This document shows positions 17,049-25,081 of a DNA stretch of 64,000 bases, piece by piece. The translations under genes and the position numbers were made by a program. The notes beneath the pieces are model-generated. The model had not been told where the DNA came from, did not search any database, and saw nothing but the letters and a program-made list of their open reading frames with translations. The stretch is from contig NZ_JYNO01000004.1 in NCBI RefSeq assembly GCF_000934745.1, forward strand, positions 186,001 through 250,000, written 5' to 3'. Source of the stretch: Desulfonatronum thioautotrophicum. GTDB lineage: Bacteria > Desulfobacterota > Desulfovibrionia > Desulfovibrionales > Desulfonatronaceae. Numbering within the stretch: position 1 is the stretch's first letter; each line of letters opens with the position of its first letter.

Positions 17049-18985
17049 TACCCTAACCCCAGCTCCGGCGTCATCTCCCGTCCCGTCAAATCCGTATCAT
17101 ATCCGCCCAGGCTTCGAATCTTTGCCTGTAATGCCTCGGAGCGGATCAGGTCCAGAATCGTGGCGATTTTTGGATCGTCCGCGAATTTTCTGGGGATGAT
17201 CAGGTCGTAGCGTTCCCGGGCCAGGGGCACGAAGTCCAGGTTGAGGGCCTTGGCCGCGGCGAAGATGCCCAGGCCGCAGTCCGCCGCGCCGCTGAGCACG
17301 TTCACGGCCACGGCCATGTGCGTGTACTCTTCCTTGTCGTAGCCCGTGACTGTATCCGGGGCGATCTTTGCCTGCTTGAGGTGATGGTCCAGGAGGATGC
17401 GCGTTCCAGCGCCGCGTTGGCGGTTAATGAAGGTCAGATCGGGACGGGCCAGATCCTCGACGCCGCGAATGCCCTTGGGATTGCCCTTGGCCGTGATTAG
17501 GCCCTGATGGCGGATGGCCAGGTTGATCACCAGCAGGTCCAGGCCAGGGAGGTATTTGGCCAGGAAAGGGAAGTTGTAATCCGCGGTCTCAGGATCGAAG
17601 AGGTGGCACCCGGCCAGGTGGGCCGCACCGCTGCGCAGGGCGGTCAGGCCGCCCATGCTGCCCACGTGGGTGGAGGTCAGCCGGAACGGCTCGGCCAGGC
17701 CCATCAGCTCGTTGGTCAGCAGATCCAGGGTGTTGTCGTGACTGCCCACGCAGACGATGGTCCGTTCCAGGTCGGCTTCGGGAACCAGCAGTTCGGCTTC
17801 CAGCAAAGCTCCGGCCTCCACGCCTTCGCTGTGCATGGGGATGCGGGCGATGCCCTGGGCCTTGGTCAGGGTGGTGATCATCCCCGCGCCCCGGGCCAGG
17901 GGCGTGGCCACCCATTTCTCACCCACCCGGCCGATGGCCAGGCGCATGAATTCCTGAACTCCCAGCCTGGAGGGCGTCTTGCGGGTCAGCTCCACCTGGA
18001 CCTTGGGCCGCGCGCCCGGATCGTGGCGGCCCATCCAGGCGGCCAGGGGCCGGAGCAACTCCTCGAAGCAGATCACCGCGCTGACCGGATACCCCGGCGC
18101 GCCCACCAGCAGTTTCCCGCCCGCTTCGCCCAGAAGCGACGGCTTGCCGGGCATGGCCGCGATGCCGTGCACCAGGATTCGGCCCTGGCTCTCCATGACC
18201 GTCCGGGTGAAGTCCTTGGTCCCGGCCGACGATCCCGCGCCGATGATCACGATGTGCGCGTCCCGCAGGGCCTGAGCCACGGCTTTTGAAAGGGCCTCCA
18301 ATTCGTCCTTGACCGGCGGCACCCTGGTGACAACGCAGCCCCAGGACTCGGCCAGGGCCTTGAAGACCTGGGAATTGCTCTCCACCACCTGGCCGGGCCT
18401 GGGCTCCGGCTGGGCGGTGAAATCCAGCACCTCGTCCCCGGTGGGGATGAAGGCGATGCGCACCCGTTCCCAAACCTCCACCTCCCAGATCCCGGCGCTG
18501 AGCAACGCACCCACGTCAAAGGGTGTGATTCGGTGGTTCTGCGTCAAAAGCAGCTCCGTGGCCACGATGTCTTCGCCGATGCGCCGGACATGCTGCCAGG
18601 GAAAGGCCGGGGCCTCGATGGTGATGGTCTGCTCGTCCTTCTGGACCACCTGCTCGATCATGATCACCGCGTTGGCCCCTTCGGGCATGGCATGGCCGGT
18701 GTTCACGGGCCGGTAGCCCGCCCCCAGCTTCAATTCCAGGGGCCGCCCCTCCCGGGCGGTAAAGGTGGCTTCCGCGTCCACCGCCACCCCGTCCATGGCC
18801 GCGCTGTGAAACGTCGGACTCGAATACCGCGAAAAAATCGGCCCCGCCGTAACCCGGCCCAAAGCATCCTGGGACGGAATTACTTCCCTGTGAATCAATT
18901 GCCCCCGGTCCAGGGCCTGTCTGGCCGCTGCCAGGGCTTCGGGAATGGGGACGGTGGTCAGGTAGATGGAACGTTGAAAGGTCAT
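17048..18985 (-). CDS. moeA: MoeA-type molybdopterin molybdotransferase fused to a PBP-like oxyanion-binding domain
   Basis: The first 400 or so residues are MoeA, which inserts molybdate or tungstate into adenylylated molybdopterin. It carries MDGVAVDAEATF, the MPT-binding segment IIGAGSSAGTKDFT and VGAPGYPVSAVICFEE. The last 210 residues are a periplasmic-binding-protein-like domain (COG1910 type) with FINRQRGAGTRILLDHHL and GAADCGLGIFAAAKALNLDF. The same domain ends the neighbouring divergent regulator, so both probably sense or bind molybdate/tungstate. The start at 18985 (MTFQRSIYL) follows an AAGGA site. The fusion suggests direct coupling of metal binding to insertion. Confidence 0.9.
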   Translation of the reverse strand: MTFQRSIYLTTVPIPEALAAARQALDRGQLIHREVIPSQDALGRVTAGPIFSRYSSPTFHSAAMDGVAVDAEATFTAREGRPLELKLGAGYRPVNTGHAMPEGANAVIMIEQVVQKDEQTITIEAPAFPWQHVRRIGEDIVATELLLTQNHRITPFDVGALLSAGIWEVEVWERVRIAFIPTGDEVLDFTAQPEPRPGQVVESNSQVFKALAESWGCVVTRVPPVKDELEALSKAVAQALRDAHIVIIGAGSSAGTKDFTRTVMESQGRILVHGIAAMPGKPSLLGEAGGKLLVGAPGYPVSAVICFEELLRPLAAWMGRHDPGARPKVQVELTRKTPSRLGVQEFMRLAIGRVGEKWVATPLARGAGMITTLTKAQGIARIPMHSEGVEAGALLEAELLVPEADLERTIVCVGSHDNTLDLLTNELMGLAEPFRLTSTHVGSMGGLTALRSGAAHLAGCHLFDPETADYNFPFLAKYLPGLDLLVINLAIRHQGLITAKGNPKGIRGVEDLARPDLTFINRQRGAGTRILLDHHLKQAKIAPDTVTGYDKEEYTHMAVAVNVLSGAADCGLGIFAAAKALNLDFVPLARERYDLIIPRKFADDPKIATILDLIRSEALQAKIRSLGGYDTDLTGREMTPELGLG

Positions 18986-19158
18986 ATACATCCTTGCTGG
19001 TCAGAGGTTCGCGTGAAGGTCGGTGGGTGAATGGCAAAGGGAGATGCCATCTCGGCTGCCATGGCCGCGAAGGTGGAGAAAAGACTTTTTCATTCAGAAA
19101 ATTTCTGTCTTGGGTACTCCAAGGGGCATGTTTTCTCAACAAGAAATGTATTATTGTT

Positions 19159-19237
19159 CGTTTTGGTTATTATAGGTTTATATTGGTATTAATTTAGAAA
19201 TATTAAAAAACATATTGACTGAAAATAACCTAAAACG
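19159..19237. promoter_or_regulatory. AT-rich inverted repeat in the moeA/regulator divergent region
   Basis: CGTTTTGGTTATT at 19159-19171 is mirrored by AATAACCTAAAACG at 19224-19237, identical apart from one inserted base. The pair lies in the AT-rich gap between the divergently transcribed moeA fusion and the HTH-PBP regulator. A dyad of this kind is a plausible operator for the regulator, but its protein is not proven. Confidence 0.5.
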
Positions 19238-19282
19238 TATCCATGGGGCACCTTGTCCACCACTGGCTTACCGGAGGGTTTT

Positions 19283-20206
19283 GTGAAGAATTTGTTGTCC
19301 ACCAAGGAAGTGGCCCAGCTGCTCGATGTGAACGAGAAGATGGTTTACGGCCTGATCGCCGAGAAGGGGCTGCCGGCCACCAAGGTGACCGGCAAGTGGC
19401 TTTTCCCCAAGCATCTCGTGGAGCAATGGATTGAGAACAGCACCCAGAATTTTCCCTCCCCGACCTCGCCATTGCCACCGTATCACGGCCTGCTGATCCT
19501 GGCCGGCAGCGATGATCCGCTGCTGGAGCGGACCCTGAATCTGTTCAATAGGACGTTTCCCAATCATCTCGCGGTCTACGGCAACGTGGGCAGTTTTGGC
19601 GGTTTGAAGGCGTTGCGCAACAATTTGTGCCATATAGCCTCCAGCCACCTGATTCAGGCAGAGAATGGGGATTTCAATTTTCAGTTTGCCGCCGAGGAAC
19701 TGGTCGCACCGCCTGCGGTCATCAACTTTTGCTTTCGGGAGCAGGGGCTGATTCTGGCCAAGGGCAATCCTCTGGGCATCCGCTCCATGGCGGATCTGGG
19801 TCGCAAGGAGATGCGGGTGGTCAATCGCCCACTGACGACAGGCACGCGACTGCTCTTTGACCAGCATCTGGAAAAGGCCGGAGTGGCCGCGGAAACCATG
19901 GTCGGGTACGGTAACGAGGTGCATCGGCACCTGGACGTAGGGCTTGAAGTCTTGGCCGGTCGTGCGGATGTCGGCCCAGGGATTCAGGCCGTGGCTGGGA
20001 TCCTGGAGCTGGATTTTCTGCCGCTGGGCCGGGAGCGCTTCGACCTGCTGATTTCCAGAGAGCGCTTTTTTGACAAGGGAGTTCAGCAATTTTTGGGTCT
20101 GCTCCATGATGCGACGTTTCAGCGCCAAGCAGACAATTTGACCGGTTATGACGTCTCCCAGGCAGGACGGACAATATTTCCCAGAGAACCTGAAGAGAAC
20201 CAATGA
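19283..20206 (+). CDS. HTH (excisionase-type) regulator with PBP-like oxyanion-sensing domain
   Basis: A 307-residue transcription regulator. Residues 1-50 form an excisionase-type winged helix (LLSTKEVAQLLDVNEKMVYG, then GKWLFPKHLVEQWI). The rest is a PBP-like domain (COG1910) closely resembling the C-terminus of the adjacent MoeA fusion (VNRPLTTGTRLLFDQHLEKA, GRADVGPGIQAVAGILELDF). The GTG at 19283 is chosen because GGAGGG lies 5 nt upstream; a TTG at 19253 is the longer alternative. It is divergent from moeA and precedes tupABC, so it probably controls tungstate or molybdate genes in response to the oxyanion. It has a different architecture from TunR. Confidence 0.85.
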   Translation: MKNLLSTKEVAQLLDVNEKMVYGLIAEKGLPATKVTGKWLFPKHLVEQWIENSTQNFPSPTSPLPPYHGLLILAGSDDPLLERTLNLFNRTFPNHLAVYGNVGSFGGLKALRNNLCHIASSHLIQAENGDFNFQFAAEELVAPPAVINFCFREQGLILAKGNPLGIRSMADLGRKEMRVVNRPLTTGTRLLFDQHLEKAGVAAETMVGYGNEVHRHLDVGLEVLAGRADVGPGIQAVAGILELDFLPLGRERFDLLISRERFFDKGVQQFLGLLHDATFQRQADNLTGYDVSQAGRTIFPREPEENQ

Positions 20207-20262
20207 CGGAAAATTTGTTGTTGTTTCTCATTGTTCTGGCCATTTTTCTTTTTGGAATAATG

Positions 20263-20321
20263 ATTTATGATGCATTGCAATTTTAATTGCATGTATGTGA
20301 CTGATCATCGGCATCATAAAT
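20263..20321. promoter_or_regulatory. nested palindromes upstream of tupA
   Basis: A perfect 11-bp inverted repeat (ATTTATGATGC at 20263-20273, GCATCATAAAT at 20311-20321) encloses a second perfect palindrome (TGCAATTTTAATTGCA, 20276-20291). It lies in the 163-nt gap before tupA, a good place for an operator of the HTH-PBP or ModE/TunR-type regulators. The site type is inferred only from symmetry and position. Confidence 0.5.
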
Positions 20322-20369
20322 TAGAAAATTAGGTGTTATTAAACCATAAATATGAAATGGAGGATGAAG

Positions 20370-21212
20370 ATGAAGAGATTTATTACCACTCTAATGAGCG
20401 TTCTTTTAGTTGTTATGGCGCTTCCGGCATTGGCCCAGGACAAGGTGATCACCATGAGCACCACCACAAGTACCGAAGCTTCTGGATTGTTGGACTATCT
20501 TTTGCCTGAATTCTATAAGGATACAGGAATCACAGTACGGGTTATGTCCAAAGGGACCGGGGCTGCCTTGCGGGATGGCATGGACGGCAATGCGGACGTG
20601 GTCTTTGTCCACGACGTGGCCCGGGAGGAGCAGTTCGTGGCTGAAGGGTACGGCACGAAGCGCTACTATGTGATGTATAACGATTTCATCATTGTCGGCC
20701 CGGAGAGCGATCCAGCCGGAATCAAAGACGCGCCGAATTCAGCGGAGGCCATGAAGCGCATTGCCGCGGCCCGGGCCCCCTTTGTCTCTCGGGGCGACGA
20801 CAGCGGCACGCACTCGCGGGAACGGCAACTTTGGGAAGCCACCGGGCTGGCCCTGACGGACGCGAAGTCACCCCAGGACGGCGGCGGCTGGTACTTTTCC
20901 ATCGGTCAGGGAATGGGCGAAGCACTGATTTTCGCCGAGGAAAAGGAAGGCTACGTCCTTGCTGACCGCGGTACCTATCTGCAGTACAAATACGGACGCA
21001 CCCAGCCCTTTGATCTCGTGGTGGTCTACGAAGGCGACGACATGCTCAAGAATCCCTACGGCGTGATTCCGGTCAATCCGGAAAAACACCCCCACGTGAA
21101 GTTCGACCTGGCTGATGCTTTCGCCCAGTGGCTGGTCTCCGAACGCGGCCAGCAGGTCATCGGCAGCTACCAGCTCCACGGCCAACCGCTGTTTTTCCCG
21201 GACGCCAAATAA
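20370..21212 (+). CDS. tupA: TupA, tungstate-binding periplasmic protein
   Basis: TupA captures tungstate for the TupBC transporter. It has a signal peptide (MKRFITTLMSVLLVVMALPALAQ) and the TupA signature STTTSTEASGLLDYLLPEF, where TTTS contributes oxyanion contacts; SRGDDSGTHSRE further on is also typical. The start at 20370 is preferred because GGAGG lies 7 nt upstream; an in-frame ATG at 20352 is less likely. The gene leads the tupABC cluster, and a stem-loop separates it from tupB, which may favour higher expression of the binding protein. Confidence 0.93.
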   Translation: MKRFITTLMSVLLVVMALPALAQDKVITMSTTTSTEASGLLDYLLPEFYKDTGITVRVMSKGTGAALRDGMDGNADVVFVHDVAREEQFVAEGYGTKRYYVMYNDFIIVGPESDPAGIKDAPNSAEAMKRIAAARAPFVSRGDDSGTHSRERQLWEATGLALTDAKSPQDGGGWYFSIGQGMGEALIFAEEKEGYVLADRGTYLQYKYGRTQPFDLVVVYEGDDMLKNPYGVIPVNPEKHPHVKFDLADAFAQWLVSERGQQVIGSYQLHGQPLFFPDAK

Positions 21213-21285
21213 CCGCCACGCAAGTAGCGGACGGAAAAGCGCGACACAAGATGATAACCCTCCCGTTAACGGGTTATGCCTGCAC

Positions 21286-21314
21286 ACAGGGGCGGGAACC
21301 TCTCCCGCCCCTGT
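21286..21314 (+). terminator. intercistronic stem-loop between tupA and tupB
   Basis: A perfect 12-bp GC-rich stem (21286-21297 with 21303-21314) and a 5-nt loop, followed by GATTTT. A second inverted repeat (ATAACCC...GGGTTAT) lies just upstream at about 21254-21277. It may terminate most transcripts or protect tupA mRNA. Confidence 0.6.
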
Positions 21315-21368
21315 GATTTTCACCAGCCCCCTGACCTCTGACTGCTGACCTCTGACCCCTGAATCCCT

Positions 21369-22070
21369 ATGGATTTCCTCGCCCAAAGCATCGTCGAAGC
21401 ACTCCGGATGATCTTGTCCCTGGACCCGGAGATGTACTTCATCGTCTACGTCTCACTGTACGTGAGTTTCTACTCCACGATTATTGCCTCGATTCTGGGC
21501 GTGCCACTCGGCTTTCTGATCGCGGTCAAGGAGTTTCGGGGCAAGCGGGGCGTGATCACCATACTGAACACCATGCTGGCCTTGCCCACGGTGGTCATCG
21601 GTCTGTTCGTCTACGCCTTCCTGTCCCGGCGGGGCATGCTGGGGCACCTGGGCCTGCTGTACACGCCCAAGGCCATCATCATCGGCCAGGTGATCCTGAT
21701 CCTGCCCTGGGTGGCCACCTTCACCATGGCCGCGGTCAGCCGGATCGATGAGCGCTATCGACGCACGGCCCAGACCCTGGGGGCCAACGCCCTGCAAGCG
21801 GCCCTGGTCGTGGCCCGGGAGGCCAGGTTCGGCATCCTGGCGGCGATCATCGCCGCCTACGGCCGAGTCATCGCGGAAATCGGCATCGCCATGATGCTCG
21901 GCGGAAACATCAAGGGCTTCACCCGGACCATGACCACGGCCATGGCCCTGGAGCACAACAAGGGCGAATTCGTCCTGGCCGTGGCCCTGGGCGTCGTCCT
22001 GCTGGTCGTGAGCCTGATCATGAACGTGGCCCTGCAGTTGGTGCAGGGCAAGTATGGGAGCAACCGGTGA
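21369..22070 (+). CDS. tupB: TupB, tungstate ABC transporter permease
   Basis: The membrane channel subunit of the tungstate transporter, with five or six hydrophobic segments and the EAA-type loop that contacts the ATPase (RRTAQTLGANALQAALVVAREA). Residues 30-60 (VSFYSTIIASILGVPLGFLI) begin the conserved permease domain. The stop overlaps the tupC start by 4 nt. Length (233 aa) is normal. Confidence 0.93.
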   Translation: MDFLAQSIVEALRMILSLDPEMYFIVYVSLYVSFYSTIIASILGVPLGFLIAVKEFRGKRGVITILNTMLALPTVVIGLFVYAFLSRRGMLGHLGLLYTPKAIIIGQVILILPWVATFTMAAVSRIDERYRRTAQTLGANALQAALVVAREARFGILAAIIAAYGRVIAEIGIAMMLGGNIKGFTRTMTTAMALEHNKGEFVLAVALGVVLLVVSLIMNVALQLVQGKYGSNR

Positions 22071-23083
22071 GTCTGTACGCTCTGCGCGACGTGCGGCAGG
22101 TTTTTGAAGGCCGGACCGTTCTGGACATCGAAGCCCTGGAACTGGCCGCCGGGGGGAGCTACGCCCTGCTGGGTCCCAATGGTTCAGGCAAGACGACCCT
22201 GCTGCATGTGTTGGCATTTCTGCGTCCCCCGCATCACGGGGAGGTCCGCTTTCAGGGCCGGCGCGTGGAATGGCGGGACGGGGCCCTGACCGCCCTGCGC
22301 CGCAAGGTGGTGCTGGTGGATCAGCACCCGATCATGTTTTCCACCACGGTGCTCAAGAACGTGGAGTACGGTCTCAGGATGCGCGGGGTGTCCGCCCGGG
22401 AGCGGCGCAAGACGGCCGAGGAGTGCCTGGAGCGCGTGGGCATGTCGGCCTTTGCCCAGCGTCCGGCCCACCTGCTTTCCGGAGGCGAGACCCAACGCGT
22501 GGCCATTGCCCGGGCCATGGCCTGCCGCCCCGAGGTGATGCTCTTCGACGAGCCCACGGCCAGCGTGGATCTGGAAAACCAGGCCGTGATCGACGGCGTG
22601 ATCCGGGAGCTGTGCAGGGAGCAGGGCATTTCCATCATTTTTTCAACGCACAAACGCCTGGAGGCGGCCAGGCTGGCCGAGGAAAAGGTCTTCCTGTTCC
22701 AAGGCCGGCTTACCGGGCCGGGCGGGGAAAATCTGCTCACCTGCACCATTGAGCAGACACAACAGGGGGCGGTCTGCACGGTCGGAAACAATGTCGCCCT
22801 GCCTTTGCGCACAGACCGATCCGGCCTCGGGCGAGTCTTCATCAAACCCGATCTGATCCGGCTTTTTCCCTTGGACGCGGCTTCTGAAGAAGCCGACGAC
22901 CAGGGGCATGTCGGCGATATATTGCAGATGACCGCGGAAGGTCCGAACGTCAAGGTTCTCGTTGATATCGGCGTACCCCTCCGCGGCATCCTCAGCAAGG
23001 ATGAAGCCAGACGCCTCGGGGTCATGGTCGGGGACAAGGTGCGTGTGCGTGTTGATCCGGAAGCTCTGGAACTGGCCGGATGA
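22067..23083 (+). CDS. tupC: TupC, tungstate ABC transporter ATP-binding protein with C-terminal extension
   Basis: The ATPase of the tungstate transporter: Walker A LGPNGSGKTTLLHVL, signature LLSGGETQRVAIARA, Walker B VMLFDEPTASVD and switch His in IIFSTHKRLE. It begins with GTG inside the end of tupB. After the ATPase domain, about 110 residues resemble a TOBE-like regulatory domain (IRLFPLDAA and KVLVDIGVPLRGILSKDEAR), as in ModC, which may give feedback inhibition by the oxyanion. The total of 338 aa is longer than minimal TupC proteins. Confidence 0.92.
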   Translation: MSLYALRDVRQVFEGRTVLDIEALELAAGGSYALLGPNGSGKTTLLHVLAFLRPPHHGEVRFQGRRVEWRDGALTALRRKVVLVDQHPIMFSTTVLKNVEYGLRMRGVSARERRKTAEECLERVGMSAFAQRPAHLLSGGETQRVAIARAMACRPEVMLFDEPTASVDLENQAVIDGVIRELCREQGISIIFSTHKRLEAARLAEEKVFLFQGRLTGPGGENLLTCTIEQTQQGAVCTVGNNVALPLRTDRSGLGRVFIKPDLIRLFPLDAASEEADDQGHVGDILQMTAEGPNVKVLVDIGVPLRGILSKDEARRLGVMVGDKVRVRVDPEALELAG

Positions 23084-23146
23084 CAAGAGCAACGGACTGT
23101 TTTGGTCCACTGCGTCAACAATCAACTCAAAAGCGAGGTTACGGCA

Positions 23147-23986
23147 ATGAGCAGCAAGCGGTTTATCCTTCTTTTCGTGGCGACTCTTTTTGTCGTGCCC
23201 ATGATTCTGGCCGGGATGTTGGCCGGGCAGGCCAAGGCCCAGCAGGTCAACCTCTACGCCGCGGGCAGTCTGCGGGCCGCGTTGGGCGATGTCGCCAAGG
23301 CGTTCGAAGCCGCGACGGGCAACCAGGTCGCGACGGAGTTCGGCCCTTCCGGGCTGCTGCGCCAGCGCATCGAACAGGGTGAGGCCGCCCACGTCTTCGC
23401 TTCCGCGAACATGGAGCACCCGCAAAATCTGGTCGGCCAAGGGCAAAAGGGTCCGGTGGCCCTTTTCACCCGAAACAATCTGTGCGCCCTGGCCCAGCCG
23501 GGACTGACAGTTACCACGGCCACCCTGCTGGATGTGATGCTCGATCCCGCCGTGCGGGTGGGCACGTCCACGCCCAAGGCCGATCCTTCCGGAGACTACG
23601 CCTTTGAGCTGTTCGGCAAGGCCGAACAGCTCAAGCCCGGAAGCACGACAACTCTCACGGCCAAGGCCCTGCAGCTCACCGGAGGTCCGGACAGCCCCAA
23701 GGCCCCGGAAGGCCGCAATCTTTATGCCTGGGTCATGGCTGAGCAGCAGGCGGACGTATTCCTGACCTACTGCACCAACGCCGTGCTGGCCAGAAAGGAA
23801 CTGCCGGAATTGCAGAACGTCTCCATCGGACCGGAACTCTCCGTCGGGGCGGACTATGGTCTGCTCGTCCTGGATGGCGCTCCGCAGGAAGCCTGGCGGC
23901 TGGCCCTGTTCATCCTCTCTCCCGAAGGCCAACAGATCCTCGGTGACTACGGCTTCGTGGTCGGTGGTCTGCCAGCCAAACCGTAG
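23147..23986 (+). CDS. ModA-like molybdate/oxyanion-binding protein (no modBC alongside)
   Basis: A ModA-family periplasmic protein. Signal peptide: MSSKRFILLFVATLFVVPMI followed by an Ala-rich cleavage region ending AKAQQ. The mature start VNLYAAGSLRAALGDVAKAF and FGPSGLLRQRIEQGE are family signatures, and KADPSGDYAFELF is a ligand-side stretch. The ATG at 23147 has an acceptable site; the open frame starts 45 nt earlier. There is no modBC here, so it may share TupBC or transporter genes elsewhere. Confidence 0.87.
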   Translation: MSSKRFILLFVATLFVVPMILAGMLAGQAKAQQVNLYAAGSLRAALGDVAKAFEAATGNQVATEFGPSGLLRQRIEQGEAAHVFASANMEHPQNLVGQGQKGPVALFTRNNLCALAQPGLTVTTATLLDVMLDPAVRVGTSTPKADPSGDYAFELFGKAEQLKPGSTTTLTAKALQLTGGPDSPKAPEGRNLYAWVMAEQQADVFLTYCTNAVLARKELPELQNVSIGPELSVGADYGLLVLDGAPQEAWRLALFILSPEGQQILGDYGFVVGGLPAKP

Positions 23987-24081
23987 CTTTGCCGGTAAGG
24001 TGTCGAGGCTTTGGAAGTTTGATTTTTATCAAATGAAACGTCCACCCACGAGCAATCATTTTGTTGATTAGGAGGAATGCA

Positions 24082-24936
24082 ATGAAACGAGAAATTTCTT
24101 TTCTGCTTTTACTCTGTATGCTTTTCACTTCTTCAGCCTTTGCTCAAGAGATCAATGTTGAAGAGAGTTACGGCAATGGCCTCAATGTTTTCAGCTTGGC
24201 AACGGGCAGCCCCGGCGAACTGGGGCTGTTGCGCGCCCTGGGCGAGACGTTCGCGGCCAAGGAGAATGCTCGGCTTGACTGGATCAAGCGCGGGTCCGGA
24301 GCATCGCTGAAGCTCCTGCAGGACAGGAAAGTGGACATGATCATGGTCCATGCGCCGGAAGCCGAGAAGCAGGCCGTGGCCGAGGGCTGGGCCGTGCAGC
24401 GGACCCTGATAGGATCAAATGAATTTTTTATTGTCGGCCCCAAGTCTGATCCGGCGAACATCGCTTCAGCCGAAAGCGCGGCAGATGCTTATCGGCGCAT
24501 TGCAGAAGCTCAGGAAAAGTTTTTTTCCAGGGCCGACAATTCCGGCACGCATCAAAAGGAATTGAGCGTCTGGAAGATGGCCGGGATTGAGCCTTCCGGT
24601 CCGTGGTATATTGAAACCAAGGACTTCATGACCGCGACCTTGCTCCGTGCCAATAATGAACAGGGCTACTTCATGACCGACAGCAGCACCTGGGTGGCTG
24701 AAAAAAACAACGTACCGGATCTCGTAGTGCTTTTTTCCGGTGACAAATACCTCGTGAATACCTACCACGCCTTGCGACAGCCTGATGGAGCAACGCCCGG
24801 TTCTGGAACTGCCGCGAAATTTATCGACTTCGTTGCTTCAGAAGAAGGTCAGCATATAATGAGGACATACGGCCAGGATCGATATGACGGAGCGCTATAC
24901 AACGACGCGGAGTATGCATCTCAATTTATCTATTGA
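24082..24936 (+). CDS. divergent TupA-like substrate-binding protein
   Basis: A second PBP of the TupA type, with signal peptide MKREISFLLLLCMLFTSSAFAQ. The fold features (RADNSGTHQKELSVWKMAGI, GYFMTDSSTWVAEK) parallel TupA, but the oxyanion loop is LATGSPGELGLL instead of the TTTS loop, so its ligand may differ. The ATG at 24082 follows AGGAGGA. It ends before a strong terminator that closes the tup cluster. It may be an extra-cytoplasmic sensor or a binder of a related anion. Confidence 0.75.
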   Translation: MKREISFLLLLCMLFTSSAFAQEINVEESYGNGLNVFSLATGSPGELGLLRALGETFAAKENARLDWIKRGSGASLKLLQDRKVDMIMVHAPEAEKQAVAEGWAVQRTLIGSNEFFIVGPKSDPANIASAESAADAYRRIAEAQEKFFSRADNSGTHQKELSVWKMAGIEPSGPWYIETKDFMTATLLRANNEQGYFMTDSSTWVAEKNNVPDLVVLFSGDKYLVNTYHALRQPDGATPGSGTAAKFIDFVASEEGQHIMRTYGQDRYDGALYNDAEYASQFIY

Positions 24937-24967
24937 TCCGCTACGTTAAGATTGTTTTGGGAACTGG

Positions 24968-25008
24968 AAAGCCTCCTCTGATGGTATATTCCGTTGGAGG
25001 AGGCTTTT
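24968..25008 (+). terminator. rho-independent terminator closing the tup cluster
   Basis: AAAGCCTCCTC (24968-24978) pairs perfectly with GAGGAGGCTTT (24997-25007) around an 18-nt loop and is followed by further T residues. Confidence 0.85.
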
Positions 25009-25081
25009 ACCTTTGACGTCGGCCTCGTTTTCCAGGTCGCCGCTGAGATTGCTGGCAAAATGGAAAAAAGTGAGTCATACT

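Noticed and set aside
19283-20206. Calling the HTH-PBP regulator TunR
   Set aside because: TunR has a XerC/D-like DNA-binding domain with TOBE domains; that architecture belongs to the gene at 62964, while this one has an excisionase-type HTH and a PBP-like domain.
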